This document shows positions 24,220 through 36,502 of a DNA stretch of 64,000 nt, one piece after another (position 1 is the first letter of the stretch; every line of letters starts with the position of its first letter). Under the pieces are notes generated by a model. That model was not told the DNA's origin, made no database searches, and was given only the letters and a program-made list of their open reading frames with translations. The stretch covers positions 558,001 through 622,000 of the forward strand of contig JAKNSD010000069.1 of assembly GCA_023525715.1 (NCBI GenBank), given 5' to 3'. The stretch comes from Cichorium intybus (taxonomy: Eukaryota; Streptophyta; Magnoliopsida; Asterales; Asteraceae). A program made the position numbers and the translations under genes.

Positions 24220-24282
24220 TGTTAGATTAAGTGTCTAAGCCATGACTAATAATTTGTATTTCCCCGATTGATAGTAGCAAGG
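24220..24282 (+). repeat. 3' LTR of element D, part 1
   Basis: The first 63 bp of D's LTR (TGTTAGATTAAG). It ends with CAAGG (24278-24282), the left target duplication of E, and continues at 39352. Confidence 0.85.
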
Positions 24283-24812
24283 TGTTGGATTAGGTGTCTA
24301 AGCCATGACTTTATATTTGTATTTATCTTATTAATAGAAGCAAAGTCTATTTGGGTTGCCCTCATAGCAGGAGGATTGATGTAGAAGTCAGTAGAGAGAA
24401 AGGTTGATTTATTAATTGTCTAATAAATCAATAGAAATAAATAAATAGTTTATTAATATATTTAAGTGTTAATATATTAATTAGAAACTATAATAATTAA
24501 TTAGAAATTAATCTAGAATTAATTGGATTTAATTTGGAGATTAATTTAATTAATTAAAAGTGCAGGGACTGGTTTTGTAATTATTCAATAGTTGAATAAT
24601 TGACTGACCAGTGGAAGGTCAAAAGTGGCGAGATTTTGTGGAGCCTCCACATAAATCTCAAAACCCTAATTAGGGTTTAGAGGAGGCTTGTCCATTTGAT
24701 AACAGGCTTGTCAAAGTTGGGCTCCTCTAGGGTTTTGACTATATAGCCACTTGGAGGCTATAAAAGGGAACCCCATGGGAACCCTAATCCTGTGCCATCT
24801 CTCTCTTTCTCT

Positions 24813-24847
<35 letters not shown>

Positions 24848-25084
24848 GATACTTTGCTGTCCTCTCTCATCCATTGCTTGGGTGTGACTCCATTTGAGGC
24901 AGGACACTTGTGCTGCTAGCTTTTGGATCAAGAATCAAAGGTTGGTTCTTCTGAATTGTTCTTTAGAAATTATTGTTGACCTTTAGGATTTGTTATATGT
25001 TCATAAGATAGAAAAAAATAGATCTTTTATTAGGTTGCATGTGAACTTAGGATTATTAGTTCACAGATTGCTTAAAACCTTTTA
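24283..25084 (+). repeat. 5' LTR of element E
   Basis: An 802-bp LTR, TGTTGGATTAGG..., ending ACCTTTTA. It has a GT microsatellite (24817-24844) and a donor-like AAAG|GTTGG at 24940/24941. The partner LTR is 38562-39346. Confidence 0.9.
24817..24844. repeat. (GT)14 microsatellite
   Basis: Follows a CT-rich tract in E's 5' LTR. The 3' LTR has only CT repeats at that place, so the GT tract arose or was lost after insertion. Confidence 0.95.
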
Positions 25085-25557
25085 GTAGTATCAGAGCCTT
25101 GGCTGTTTTTCTATGTGAATTGCTATAACTGATTTTTAGTCAAGGGTTTTTACGAAATATTAACACTTGGGAGGCCATTTTCGTTTTTGGTGGCTAGGGT
25201 TTTGAAAACCCAAGCCTCCACCCCTTATTTGGCGATTTTGCATGCTTATGGTAAGTAGCTTTCTTATTTTTGGTAATTGTGATCAATTAATAAATGGAAA
25301 CCCTAATCCCATTGCTTGCCTTTTTTCGAAAATTAGGGGATTAGATAGGATTAAATTAATTTAATTAATTTGTGATGCCTATCTAGATTTAATTAATTTA
25401 ATTAATTGTTTTAATTAAAAGATAAATTAAATCACTTAAAGGTTTAAATTTAATTTTTGAAATTAAATGTTAATTAGCGAAAATTAAAAGAATAAAACCT
25501 AAAATATTTTAAAAGTTTAAAATATATCTTATACATAATATAATTAAAAGTTAATAT
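25085..25557 (+). other. Primer site and leader of element E, part 1
   Basis: GTAGTATCAGAGCC (25085-25098) is a slightly decayed tRNA-Met primer site. AT-rich leader follows up to the F insertion; AATAT (25553-25557) is F's target duplication. No gene. Confidence 0.8.
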
Positions 25558-26248
25558 TGAAAGATTTTCTGCAACCATGAACTAAATAACCTAAGTTCAC
25601 ATGCAACCTATAAGGATCTATGTTTTCTACTATTGAACATATAAAAAAACCTAAAAGCCAATAAAGACATCTTAAGAATAAAACCAGAAAACTAACCTTT
25701 AGATTTCTTGGAAGCAAAGCAGCAAAAATATCCTGCCTCAAATGAAGTCACACCCTTAGCTGGGAGGTTTATGGATCGAAATTCCAGAGAGAAAATAATA
25801 GAATGAGCGACTGATAATGAGGTCTAGGGGTCCCTATTTATAGGGAACCAAGTGGCAAGGCTAAACCCTAGCCGCAGCCCATTTTTCCGGATTATCTGTA
25901 CGAGCGCCGCGGCCAAAACGTTTGCGCGCCGCGTGCCGCAATTCAACTATTGAATTTGTACGACTTTAATCCCTGACCTCCTGATTAATGTAATTAATGC
26001 CACAGAAATTAATCCAATTAATTTCTGATTAATTATTAATCAAATAATATTATTTCTAATTAATATATTATCTCCATAATATATTAACAAACAATATCTT
26101 GATTTATTAGTCATATAATAAATCAACCCTTTCTCTCTACTTAACTTTCCAACAAACCTCCAGCTATAAGGGCAACCCAAATGGACTTTGCTACTATTAA
26201 TTAGGTAAATACTAATTATTAGTCATGGCTTAGACACCTAATCCAACA
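25558..26248 (-). repeat. 3' LTR of element F
   Basis: A 691-bp LTR. It shares its ends with A and B but has a distinct body with a CpG-rich patch (about 25895-25945) and no TA microsatellite. Confidence 0.93.
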
Positions 26249-27059
26249 GTCTCCCACTTGGATAAGTCTATGACTATAATTACCAATTTAACCTCTAATT
26301 AACCAGCACTTTTAGCTTCTTAGAAACCGCTGCCAAATTCTGATCTAATCAGTTCTGTCCATAGATAAGTGATCAGATGATCCTCCGTCCAACAAGATAT
26401 TTTCAAACTGTTCCTCGATATCCAATGTGCATATGACTCTTAGACTACCAATTTAGTCCCTGTTGGCCAACCATTTTAGTCAACTTCAAATTCATAGAGA
26501 GGCCTATAGATATCTGTTCCCCGTTAGGGTCAAGGGACGAATAAGCTTCGACTCATATACTTATGTCTTTTACCAGACAAATCACTCACAACAATACGTT
26601 TTATAACACCGAGTTACCGATGCGTTTTCGTATTATCAATGAACAATCGCTTAGTAAATCATAACTCATATGTCTTAGCTTAAAGATCAAAAGGTATTAT
26701 CGTCTCAACATTGCTCGTGATGAAATCCATGAAGCAATCCATTGAGTGTGGGTTTATCCAATACTCAAATCTCCATTTCCAAGTACTCACGAATGGTGCA
26801 GCAATCCAATTGCAATGTCTAACTCCTTAGACAATCTATTACCAATTCATGACAGTCTTACTTCACACTTACTCCCAAAAGTGTAATCGACTGTGGATAT
26901 TTGAATAATCCAATTATTCAGGAAGTAAAACATGCAAAATGAAACACAATGATAAAGTATTGACAAAAGTAGTAAACCATTACTCATTAATAAATCTCTA
27001 TTATTAAATCACAAGAGTCAAATACAATACATTGTTACAAGCTTCGAAAACTATCTAAT
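26249..27059 (-). other. 3' untranslated block of element F
   Basis: Non-coding homologue of element A 4685-5522, about 80% of it plainly alignable by eye. The polypurine tract adjoins the LTR and the ATTATT hairpin is near 26900-26925. Confidence 0.82.
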
Positions 27060-27515
27060 TTACATAAACTTTATATCATCTCTTAATCCAATGTTCCTAG
27101 CATGCTGATTATGCTTAACCCTACTCAGAGCCTTTGTCAAGGGATCTGCAAGATTATCTTCCGATGATACCCTCTTTACCACGAGGTGACCTTCTTCTAC
27201 CTTATGCCTTATGTAGTGGTACTTTCTATCGATATGTCTGGACTTTCCATGGTCTCGCGGTTCCTTTGTCAAGGCGACCGCACCTTCGTTATCGCAGAAC
27301 AGTTCCACAGGCTCCTGAATACTCGGGACTACTCCAAGGTCACCGATGAAGTTCTTCAGCCAAGCCACATCCTTTGATGCTTCACTTGCTGCTATATACC
27401 CTGATTCACAAGTAGAATCAGCCACCGTATCTTGCTTGGAACTTTTCCAAGTTACCGCTCCTCTGTTCAGAAGGAATACCCAGCCAGACTGAGACCGACC
27501 ACTGTCTCTATCCAT
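27060..27515 (-). pseudogene. Element F RNase H segment
   Basis: 151 residues: TWKSSKQDTVADSTCESGYIA, CDNEG and the native C terminus. The catalytic glutamate motif CESEYIA has become CESGYIA, and the first aspartate (YTDASF) is lost to the frameshift just upstream, so RNase H is doubly damaged. Confidence 0.88.
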
Positions 27516-28720
27516 CTGAAAACTGGCATCCGATATCCTTCAACTCTCAATGTATCACTGCCTCCAAGGACTAACACAATGTCCTTTGTCCTTCGCAGAT
27601 ACTTGAGTATATTCTTTACGTCTATCCAATGCGCCCTTCTAGGGTTGTCCTGGTACCGACTGACCATGCTCAGAGCAAAGTCCACGTCAGGGCGAGTACA
27701 TGTGATAGCGTACATGATCGACCCCACAGCCGAAGCGTAAGGTACCCGACTCATCTCAGCTATTTCCTCATCTGTACTCGGACTTTGAGTCTTACTCAGC
27801 TTCGCATTACTTTGGATAGGTAGCTCTCCCTTTTTGGAATTTTCCATACTAAACCTCTTTAGTGCCTTTTCCAAGTATGTACCCTGACTAAGTCCAATTA
27901 GTCTCTTCTTCCTATCTCTCAATATTCTTATCCCAAGAATATAGGTAGCCTCTCCTAGGTTCTTCATGGCGAAACACTTCCCAAGCCAAGCCTTGACATC
28001 TTGCAAGGTTGGAATGTCGTTTCCCATGAGCAGTATGTCATCAACATAAAGTACCAGAAAGGTCACTATACTCCCACTAGCCTTGAGATATACGCAGGAC
28101 TCATCCTCGCTCCTAGAGAAACCAAACTCTTTGACTTTCTCATGGAAACAAAGATTCCAGCTGCGAGAAGCTTGCTTCAATCCGTAGATTGATCTTTCAA
28201 GCTTACACACCTTATTAGGATACTTTGCATCGAAAAAACCCTCTGACTGACTCATGTAAACATCCTCAGTTAACTTTCCATTAAGGAAAGCGGTTTTGAC
28301 GTCCATCTGCCAAATTTCATAGTCATGAAACGCAGCCATGGCTAGCATTATCCTAATAGACTTTATCTTGGCTACTGGTGAGAAGGTCTCATCATAATCA
28401 ACCCCCGGGGTTTGAGTGAAACCCTTCGCAACCAGTCTTGCCTTGAAGGTATGTACCTTTCCGTCCATGTCAGTATTCTTCTTGAAGATCCATTTGCACC
28501 CGACTGTCTTTCGACCCGGTACATTGTCAACCAAGTTCCAAACTTTATTGTCATACATGGACTTGATCTCGCTATCCATAGCCTCTTTCCACTTGGCAGA
28601 CTCAGGGCCCGCTACTGCTTCCTGGTAGTTAGCTGGTTCATCCAAATTTATCAGTGTCCTATCACTGACAAATGTGTCCCCATCCGAAGTTATATGGAAA
28701 CCATAAAACTCGGGTGGCAT
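27467..28720 (-). pseudogene. Element F RT segment
   Basis: 417 residues from MPPEFYGF through RT with intact YVDD. A one-base deletion near 27530 (GCATCCGATATCC against GCATCTGTATATCC) shifts the frame exactly at the first RNase H aspartate. It overlaps the next segment in another frame. Confidence 0.9.
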
Positions 28721-28862
28721 GCTAACCCTACCGGAGCGCCTAAGAGGTAAGGATACATCAGTCGGACCAACAGGAACTTCTTCCTCATGTTGGTTGCTAG
28801 TTTCTCCTAAGGTTGCGTCATCTGATGGCTCTTGAATTTCTTCAAGATCAATGGTATTCCCA

Positions 28863-30002
28863 CTATCCTCTTTGAATATGAGCTCTCTCTCTCTCTCGAA
28901 AGACTGCTCGTCTAGCTACAAAGACCACGTCCTCGCTCGGTATGTAGAATAGATATCCAAAGGACTGTTTGGGATAACCAAGGAAGAAGCACCTTTCGCT
29001 TTTTTCTGCGAGTTTTCCTTGAGTCTCTCGTCTAACGAAAGCCTCACAACCCCAGACTTTGATATGTGCCAACAAAGGAACTTTCCCCGTCCATATTTCA
29101 TGAGGTCTTTTAGCAACCTTCTTAGTAGGGACAAGATTGAGGATATGGGCGGCAGTCTCTAAGGCATACCCCCAGAAGTGAATGGGAAGTGAAGCTCGAC
29201 TCATCATGGGACAAACCATGTCCAACAGGGTTCGGTTACGCCTCTCCGCAACACCGTTCAACTGTGGTGTCCTGGGAGGTGTGAATTGCGAAATTATTCC
29301 ACATTCCTTTAGAAAGTCTAGGAACTCGATACTTAGATACTCTCCGCCTCTGTCAGACCTGAGCATCTTTATCTTCCTGCCTAATTGATTCTCTACCTCG
29401 TTCTTAAATTCTTTGAACTTTTCAAAGGTGTCCGACTTGTGCTTGATCAAGTAGATATAACCGTATCTACTAAAATTGTCGGTAAAAGTCACGTAAAACC
29501 GCATGCCATCCTTTGTGGTTGATCTGAATGGACTACACACATCCGTGTAAATGATGTCCAGCAGACCCTCACCTCTTTCAAAAGACCCATTGAAAGGCGA
29601 TTTAGTCATCTTGCCCAACAGACAAGATTCGCATACATCATCTGACCTGAGGTCGAATGATTCCAACACTCCATCCTTTTGGAGTTGGGCGATGCGTTTC
29701 TTGCTGATGTGCCCGAGCTGACTATGCCACAGACATGCCTTTTCTACACCACTAGTAGAATCAATGTAATTTACACTATGTCCTAAATTGTCAACACATT
29801 CAACAGTTTCATACACACCATCACAAGGATAAGCAGTAAAAATCAAAATACCATTTTTGAAAATAGAAATCGAACCAATTTTATTATCAAAAGAAAATTG
29901 AAATCCTTGTCTGAACAATGCGTGAAATGAAATAATGTTTCTTGCCATTTCTGGTGAATAGCAACAATTAAATAACTCTAAGCTAACATCACTACTAAGC
30001 AC
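28863..30002 (-). pseudogene. Element F pre-integrase and integrase segment
   Basis: 379 residues with HSQLGHIS, CESC, and D, D, E in YTDVCSP, RSDRGGEY and AERRNR. A CT tract (28883-28897) is 15 nt here against 11 in A and B, a four-base gain that ends the frame shortly after. Confidence 0.9.
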
Positions 30003-31090
30003 TAAACTATAAACGCGATCTTGGTAACAGGGGACGATCTCCTATTGCCCATGATCAGGTTCAGTCTACCGTGCTCCACCTCCTTGCTTTCCTGTAGGCC
30101 CTGCATATCAGAACAAATGTGAAAACCACATCCTGTATCAAGGACCCAAGAACTAGAAGATGGTGAGTTTTTAGAGATAGTGTATATACCTGCTGTCGAT
30201 GGCTTTACCTTCCCATCCTTGACATCCTGCAAGTATTTAGGGCAGCTTCTCTTCCAATGTCCCTTCTCTTTGCAATAAAAACAGTTGGCTTCATCGGGGT
30301 TGGCCACACAAGGAATGTGGGAAGACTTGGTTCTCGAGCCATTGCTGGATGACCCGACTTGAACCTTTTCCCTCCAATTTTGCTTAGGAGGGCCCTTCTT
30401 TTTCTTTCCTTTGCCACTTCCAATGGCTAAGACGGGCTGATTAACCGAGGGTACACTTTTACCCTTCATCCCGTCCTCAACAGTCCGAAGCATATGATGC
30501 AATTCAGTCAGGTTAGCCTGATTGTTGTTCAAATGGTAAGCCAGCCTGAACTGGTCATAAGAACTCGACAAGGAGTTAAGCACAATGTCAACGGCCAACT
30601 CCTCGTTCACAGGCATCGCAAGCTTCCTAAGCCGCTCCACGTAACCTTGCATTCTTTGCACATGAGCGCAGATGGACTCTCCATCTTTAGGTTTGCTGTT
30701 CGTGAAGTCCTTGACCACCTCGCACCTCTCGATGCGCTCTTGCTTGCGGAACTTTTCCGCAAGCTCCTTGTGCATCTCAAAGGGCCAGTAGTCTTCGTAT
30801 ATCCTTTGCAATTCGGGGTTCATTGTGGCGATCATGATGCAAGCCACTTTGGTCGCATCATCAGAATGTTTTTCGTACGAGGCAATTTCCTCGGGAGTAG
30901 CAGTTTCAGAGTTAATATCGACAAGCTCGGTCTCGAGAACATACTCTTTGTTCTCGTACCTCAGAGCCATCTTGATATTTCTAATCCATTCATTGTAGTT
31001 TGTCCCATTCAGTTGAACCTTGGAACATAATGAGAGGATTGAGGTAACACTGGAGTTTGAGTAGGGAGCGGATTGATCAGCAGAAGACAT
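30002..31090 (-). pseudogene. Element F gag and protease segment
   Basis: 362 residues with complete Gag, intact CCHC knuckle CFYCKEKGHWKRSC and protease DTG. A one-base deletion near 30015 (CGCGATC against CGCCGATC in B) shifts the frame after the protease start. This 1-bp loss acts much like a natural Gag-only truncation. Confidence 0.92.
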
Positions 31091-32451
31091 CTATAAAAGA
31101 AGGTAAGTTTAATTAGATACTTGTCATTCCTTATAATAACCCAATATAAAATAAGGCTAGGATCCAACTATAACAATTTAAAAACTAGAAGAGGGATGCC
31201 GTAATCTATTTGCAAATTTTATAAAGGTAGGCGAATGACGATTCAGCCAATTCCACCGCGGAAAATATAATCTTATTATAAATGGAATTCCTAGTTTCTT
31301 TTGAGATTTATTGAACTGTTCAATAGCATGTTTAATCTCAGGTATGCCCCACCATTTGTGACTGGGATGCCGAGGATCACAAACCGGGTGTGAATAACCA
31401 TGCAAATTAGCTTGGTACTCTCGGGTTCCATTACCATCTCAAATTGATGTGCCGGTAAACCACACACGCTCCATCAACAATGATAACACCCGAGACACCC
31501 ATTGCCACTCTTTATGAACCCCCATTGGTGTGCCGGTAAACCACAGACCCTCCACCAACGTTTCATAATGTGCAATGTGCAATTTCATGGGTTAGCATCA
31601 AATTCACATTTTTCTAAAGTAAGTAGATTGGGATTTTTTTAATGGTTCTAGTACTTTGATCATTATACTTTTAATGATTAAGCGGTCCTATCAAAACTGT
31701 TCAACTAACGACCCTCCACTGATCAGGCGAGCGGTGGGCGAAAGTGTTCACCCATTAGACCGCCATTTTATAGGCAGCCTCCTTATACCTATTTTATAGA
31801 TCAGCTTCGTGAATGAGGCCTACTATTGAATTGACTGACCAATTTTATCTTATACATATAGTATTAACAATTAATAACATATATAAGATGTATTTTAAAA
31901 CTCTTTTAAATATTCCAGGTTTATCTTTTAATTTTACCAATTTAACTATTAAATTTAAAATTAAATTAAACCTTTAAAATTCGATTTAATTATCCTTTAA
32001 TTAACAATTAATTAAAATAATTAAATATTAATATTTTAAACATTTAAAATATTTTTTTCAGATTTAATCCTTAATTTTCGCAAATTCTAAAATTAATTAA
32101 ATCCTTTGAATTATCTTTTAATTAACAATTAATTAAATTAATTCAAATGTAGATAGGTTTATCCAAATTAATCAAATTAATTAAAACCTATCCTAAACAC
32201 CCTAGATTTTGATTTCAAGAAATGTGTTTAAGGTTATCCATTTAATTAACCAATTAAAGTTACCAAAAATAGAAAACCTCCTAAAACCCTAAGCCAAATC
32301 GAAAATCACTAAGGGAGGAATTAGCGTTTCCAAAACCCTAATCCAAAAAGTCGATCCACATGAAATTAGGGTTTATAAGCTTTAAACCCCAATTTTAGGA
32401 AAAACAGTTATAACCATTCAACAAGAAAACAAACAAAATATCTGATACCAC
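31091..32451 (-). other. 5' leader and primer site of element F
   Basis: Non-coding leader with hairpin 1 (31506-31571), hairpin 2 (31420-31496) and hairpin 4 near 31309-31325. The primer site at about 32440-32451 reads GTGGTATCAGATA on the minus strand. The candidate intron 31091-32590 is 1,500 nt. Confidence 0.85.
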
Positions 32452-33142
32452 TGAAACGTTTTCTGCAACCATGAACTAAATAACCTAAGTTCACATGCAA
32501 CCTATAAGGATCTATGTTTTCTACTATTGAACATATAACAAAACCTAAAAGCCAATAAAGACATCTAAAGAATAAAACCAGAAAACTAACCTTTAGATTT
32601 CTTGGAAGCAAAGCAGCAAAAATATCCTGCCTCAAATGAAGTCACACCCTTCACCGGGAGGTTTATAAATCGAAATTCCAGAGAGAAAATAATAGAATGA
32701 GCGACTGATAATGAGGTCTAGGGGTCCCTATTTATAGGGAACCAAGTGGAAAGGCTAAACCCTAGCCGCAGCCCATTTTTCCGGATTATCTATACGCGCG
32801 TCGAGGCCAAAACGTTTGCGCGCCGCGCACCGTAATTCAACTATTGAATTTGTACGACTTTAATCCCTGACCTCCTGATTAATCTAATTAATGCCACAGA
32901 AATTAATCCAATTAATTTCTGATTAATTATTAATCAAATAATATTATTTCTAATTAATATATTATCTCTATAATATATTAACAAACAATATCTTGATTTA
33001 TTAGTCATATAATAAATCAACCCTTTCTCTCTACTTAACTTTCCAACAAACCTCCAGCTATGAGGGCAACCCAAATGGACTTTGCTACTATTAATTAGGT
33101 AAATACTAATTATTAGTCATGGCTTAGACACCTAATCCAACA
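32452..33142 (-). repeat. 5' LTR of element F
   Basis: A 691-bp LTR, equal in length to 25558-26248, followed by AATAT. Donor-like AAAG|GTTAGT at 32591/32590 on the minus strand. Confidence 0.93.
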
Positions 33143-33903
33143 AATATTATTTGTATAAGATTAAATTGGTTAGTCTTACCGTTAGTAGGCCTCATTCACA
33201 AAACTATCCTATAAAGAGGGTATAAGACGACTGCCAATAAAATGGCAATCTAATGGTTGTCCACTCTCACCCACCGCTCTCCTGGTCAGTCGAGTGTCGT
33301 TAGCCGAACGGGTTTGATGGAACAGCTAAGCCTCTTAAAAGTATAATGCTATAATTGAAAGTACTAGAACCTTGAACAAAATCCAAATCTAGTTACTTTA
33401 GGTAAAAAATGTGAATTAGTTGCTAATCCATGAAGTTGCACATTGCGCCTTGTGAAACATTGGTGGAGCGTGTGTGGTTAACCGGCACACCAATAAGGGT
33501 TCACAAGGAGTTGCAATGGGTTTCTCGATTTTACCATTATTGATGGAGCCTGTGTGGTTAACCGGCACGTCAATTAGAGATGATAATTGACTTCGAGAGT
33601 ACCAAGCTAACTTGCATGGTTATTCACACCCGATTTGTGATCCTCGGCATCCCAGTCACAAACAGTGGGGCACATCCGAGACTAAACATGCCATTGAATA
33701 GTTTAGTGTGTCTCAACAGATCTAGGAATTTCATAAGATGAAATTGATAAGTGTATTATTTACCTTAATGACCATTATGTTGTGATTACGGCATCCCTCT
33801 TCACATCATAGTTGGGGTATTTTGGGTCCTAGCCTTAATAAATAATAGATTGGGTAATTATTTAAAAGGATTAATTAAACTAATAAATTCTATTTTATTG
33901 TAG
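33143..33903 (+). other. Leader of element E, part 2
   Basis: Continues the leader after F. Hairpin 1 (33448-33508) has TTGTGAA/TTCACAA in place of TTATGAA/TTCATAA, and hairpin 2 is at 33523-33598. It ends AAACTAATAAATTC...TATTTTATTGTAG before the gag ATG, a good plant branch point and acceptor by eye. The candidate intron, with F removed, is 1,373 nt. Confidence 0.78.
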
Positions 33904-34743
33904 ATGTCTGAATCAAGTGTCTATTCTCCACCCTCTCCTCTTTCACCCATTTTTGAGAGCATCAGAATGCACCTGCCAAATATGGAAAGGCTGACTAGCC
34001 TTAACTGTAAGGAATGGCTTCGCAATTGGAGAATGGTTCTCGTCATTCCTGGCAAGCTTCATCTCACCGAGTATCCGATCCTGGTTCCACCGGAACAAGT
34101 CATCATAAAGAGTCTTTGTGATAAGCATGACTTCTTAGTTGATGAATCCGAAAAGATTCGTGACCTCATGCTATTGACCATTGACCCCGAGTTCCACAAG
34201 GATTTTGAATCCTTGGGGCCATATGAGTTAATGCAATCGGTTGAGGAAAGGTTCCAAAAACCGGTTGAAGAGAAACGAGCTAGGATCTTCAAAAGACTTG
34301 CAGAGTACAAGATAAAAGAAGGAAGTAGCATCGATTCGCATGTTCTTCAGATTGAAGCTTATATAGGCGAATTGTACAAACTTGGTTATTCCATGAGTCA
34401 GGAGATGAGTGTTAACATTCTACTCGCTTCGCTGACTAGTGAGTACGATCTGTTCATTCAGACGTATAGAAAGGAAGACCAGAAAAAGACCTTTATGGAA
34501 ATGCGTCCACTGCTAACTTTATACGAGTCACTCTTGGATAGGCATACCTCCAATGGTTCAGCTACTTCTGGATTATGTCCAGTGAAAAGACACAGCAAGA
34601 AACGATCCAGATCGTCTAGACATGTCTTAAACTGGGAATCCACAGAATCGGATACAGTCGCGGAAAGATTGGAAGACGCTCCAAGGTCAAAATCTTTTGA
34701 AAGCTCAGGTATATCTAAAAACCTCAAAACTCCTGTTCCATAA
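33904..34743 (+). CDS. Gag-like protein of gag-only element E
   Basis: An intact 279-residue frame related to copia Gag: N-terminal SPPSPLSPIFESIRMHL, LTSLNCKEWLRNW near residue 31, LLTIDPEFHKDFESLGPYEL near 95, and VEERFQKPVEEKRARIFKRL near 117. The C terminus is basic and serine-rich (KRHSKKRSRSSRH) and lacks a zinc knuckle, so any RNA binding would rely on the basic patch. The frame stops where the protease begins. The homologue in J is 58042-58956, and H has a broken version. Likely role: a capsid-type protein of a non-autonomous family; co-assembly with the A/B/F Gag is inference. Confidence 0.8.
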   Translation: MSESSVYSPPSPLSPIFESIRMHLPNMERLTSLNCKEWLRNWRMVLVIPGKLHLTEYPILVPPEQVIIKSLCDKHDFLVDESEKIRDLMLLTIDPEFHKDFESLGPYELMQSVEERFQKPVEEKRARIFKRLAEYKIKEGSSIDSHVLQIEAYIGELYKLGYSMSQEMSVNILLASLTSEYDLFIQTYRKEDQKKTFMEMRPLLTLYESLLDRHTSNGSATSGLCPVKRHSKKRSRSSRHVLNWESTESDTVAERLEDAPRSKSFESSGISKNLKTPVP

Positions 34744-34797
34744 TTCCTTGATGCATAATGTGATAGTTACATTTTGGTTTGTATGCAGGGAATCAGT
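34741..34797 (+). pseudogene. Relic of copia protease start in element E
   Basis: Aligns with the protease DTG region of element A: CTTGATGCATAATGTG against CTTGATACAGGATGTG, followed by a shared TATGCAGGG. H still reads DTG and C reads DTR at this point. It shows that the gag-only family came from a full gag-pol parent and lost pol just after the protease start. Confidence 0.6.
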
Positions 34798-35120
34798 AAT
34801 GTACGGGACTCTGGCGCATAGGAGCACATTTGGATTGGATTTCCAGCTCATGCAGTTTTGAAGTTTAGCTAGATATTAAATCATGTTATTAGCTTATTAG
34901 ATGCATTTGACATTGTCTGTCATATAATACATTGTTCAAGGATTTTTGTTTTAATAAAATTGTCAATTTTCTTTTAACACCTGTTGTTTGAATTATCCTT
35001 GAAATGTTGTATGAATGTGTTGAATGCATGATTAGTAATAACTTGAATGTCGATGCATCCAAAGTGTTTGGATTCAAGAATTGTGTTCTTTATGATTGTT
35101 AAAGTGAATATTATAAGAAT

Positions 35121-35375
35121 CAATTCAACCAAAGGTCCAGTCGGACAGGACTTTGGAATCATTTGACTTAGAGTCACATGATGAATTGAGTTCTTAATGT
35201 GTAAAGAAATAAATCAGCCAAAGATCCAGTTGGACAGGACTTTGGAGTCATTTGACTTAGAGTCAGATGATGATTAAGTTCTTTATAAAGCACAAGTGGA
35301 AAGAAATGAATCACCCAAAGATCCAGGGGATAGGATTTTGGAATCAGTTGACTTAGAGTCAAGTGATGATTGCAA
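35121..35375 (+). repeat. Tandem array of about 95-bp hairpin repeats
   Basis: Three units, each with CCAAAGRTCCAG...GGAYTTTGGA and then a hairpin around TGACT-TAG-AGTCA with flanking ATCA/TGAT arms. Homologous arrays: J about 57540-57790 and H about 45995-46170. Confidence 0.75.
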
Positions 35376-36502
35376 ATCTTGAACAAAATTAACAAAGTCA
35401 TAAGTTTACATAGAAATGTAAAAGACATTGAGATTAGGAGCAACGGACACATCAATTGCTGTGTATTGCTCGAATCTTCAAATAAAACACAATTGTTTGT
35501 ACTTCGCGATATTTGTCATTTGGCATGACGAATATGGCCTCACTTATCAAAATAAGCGATTGAATTGAAACCTTGAACAGTTCAAGGACTTCAAAGGAAG
35601 TACAAGATCCACAGAGCCTGAGTGTCAACATAAACAAGGAAAATGTTTCACAGTTCATTCTCTTCCAAGAACATTAATGGTTATAATGTGTCTTAGGGAA
35701 GATGATGGAGCATTGGTCGAAATAGTTCGATCCTCGATGTATGAGATACATTGTCAATTAGTTTCCGATGAATTAAATACTAAACTAGTCAGACCATATA
35801 ATCCATATTCCGACCACATCCTAGACTAAGTAGGTTTTGCAGACACTGTCTGAAATGTGAAGCTGGGATTAACCCCACTTGCACATAGAAAGTCCAGGGT
35901 CTTGTAGTGTTCGTCCAAACCTCATGACTAGCCTGAACCTGATCAGCAATGTCGTATCACTGGCTATCCCTCTGTACCTGTAAAAGAAGAGCTATTTTAG
36001 AAAGAACTCATGTTCTAAGGAAACAGTGGGAGTTGGGACAATCCTGAATGAGATCAGGATTAGCCATGTGCAAGAACCTTTAGTCATTACTAGGCTTAGA
36101 GCAGAAATCAGATTTCTGTTCTAAAATTGACATAATCTCCTCTTGACCAGTAGTACTGATCACCATCATAAGTAGTTATGATCGGGGTGACATACCGATT
36201 GGTGGTAAAACACTATAGTTGGTACGGATTTACAATCCGACTACTTGGAAGCATTGGTGAGCCCGGTTGCTGCCAATTAAGAGAACCTTAGGACGAGCTA
36301 CAGTCTATGTAACAGTTTGATTGATTTTACACCTAGTCTAAAAACCAGTGGGAGTAATTAAATCATCAAAAGAAAGCAACATAGACAGAAACATACCTTC
36401 AGAACATCTGGTTAAGTGAGACGATACTCAGAGTCAAGTAATTGATTCCGGGAGAAGCACTCTCAATAGAAGATAAAATCTGAAAGGATACTGCATGGCA
36501 CA

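Larger units (their letters stand above)
25558..33142 (-). mobile_element. Copia element F, autonomous type, frameshifted
   Basis: A complete 7,585-bp element with target duplication AATAT (25553-25557, 33143-33147) and equal 691-bp LTRs that differ at roughly a few percent of sites. The minus-strand order is 5' LTR, primer site, leader, gag, PR-IN, RT, RNase H, 3' block and 3' LTR. Three frameshifts break gag-pol: one base lost near 30015, four bases gained in a CT tract (28883-28897), and one base lost near 27530. It is inserted in E's leader. Confidence 0.95.

Noticed and set aside
35121..35375. CRISPR-like repeat array
   Set aside because: Units are contiguous diverged repeats without unique spacers, in a plant retroelement.
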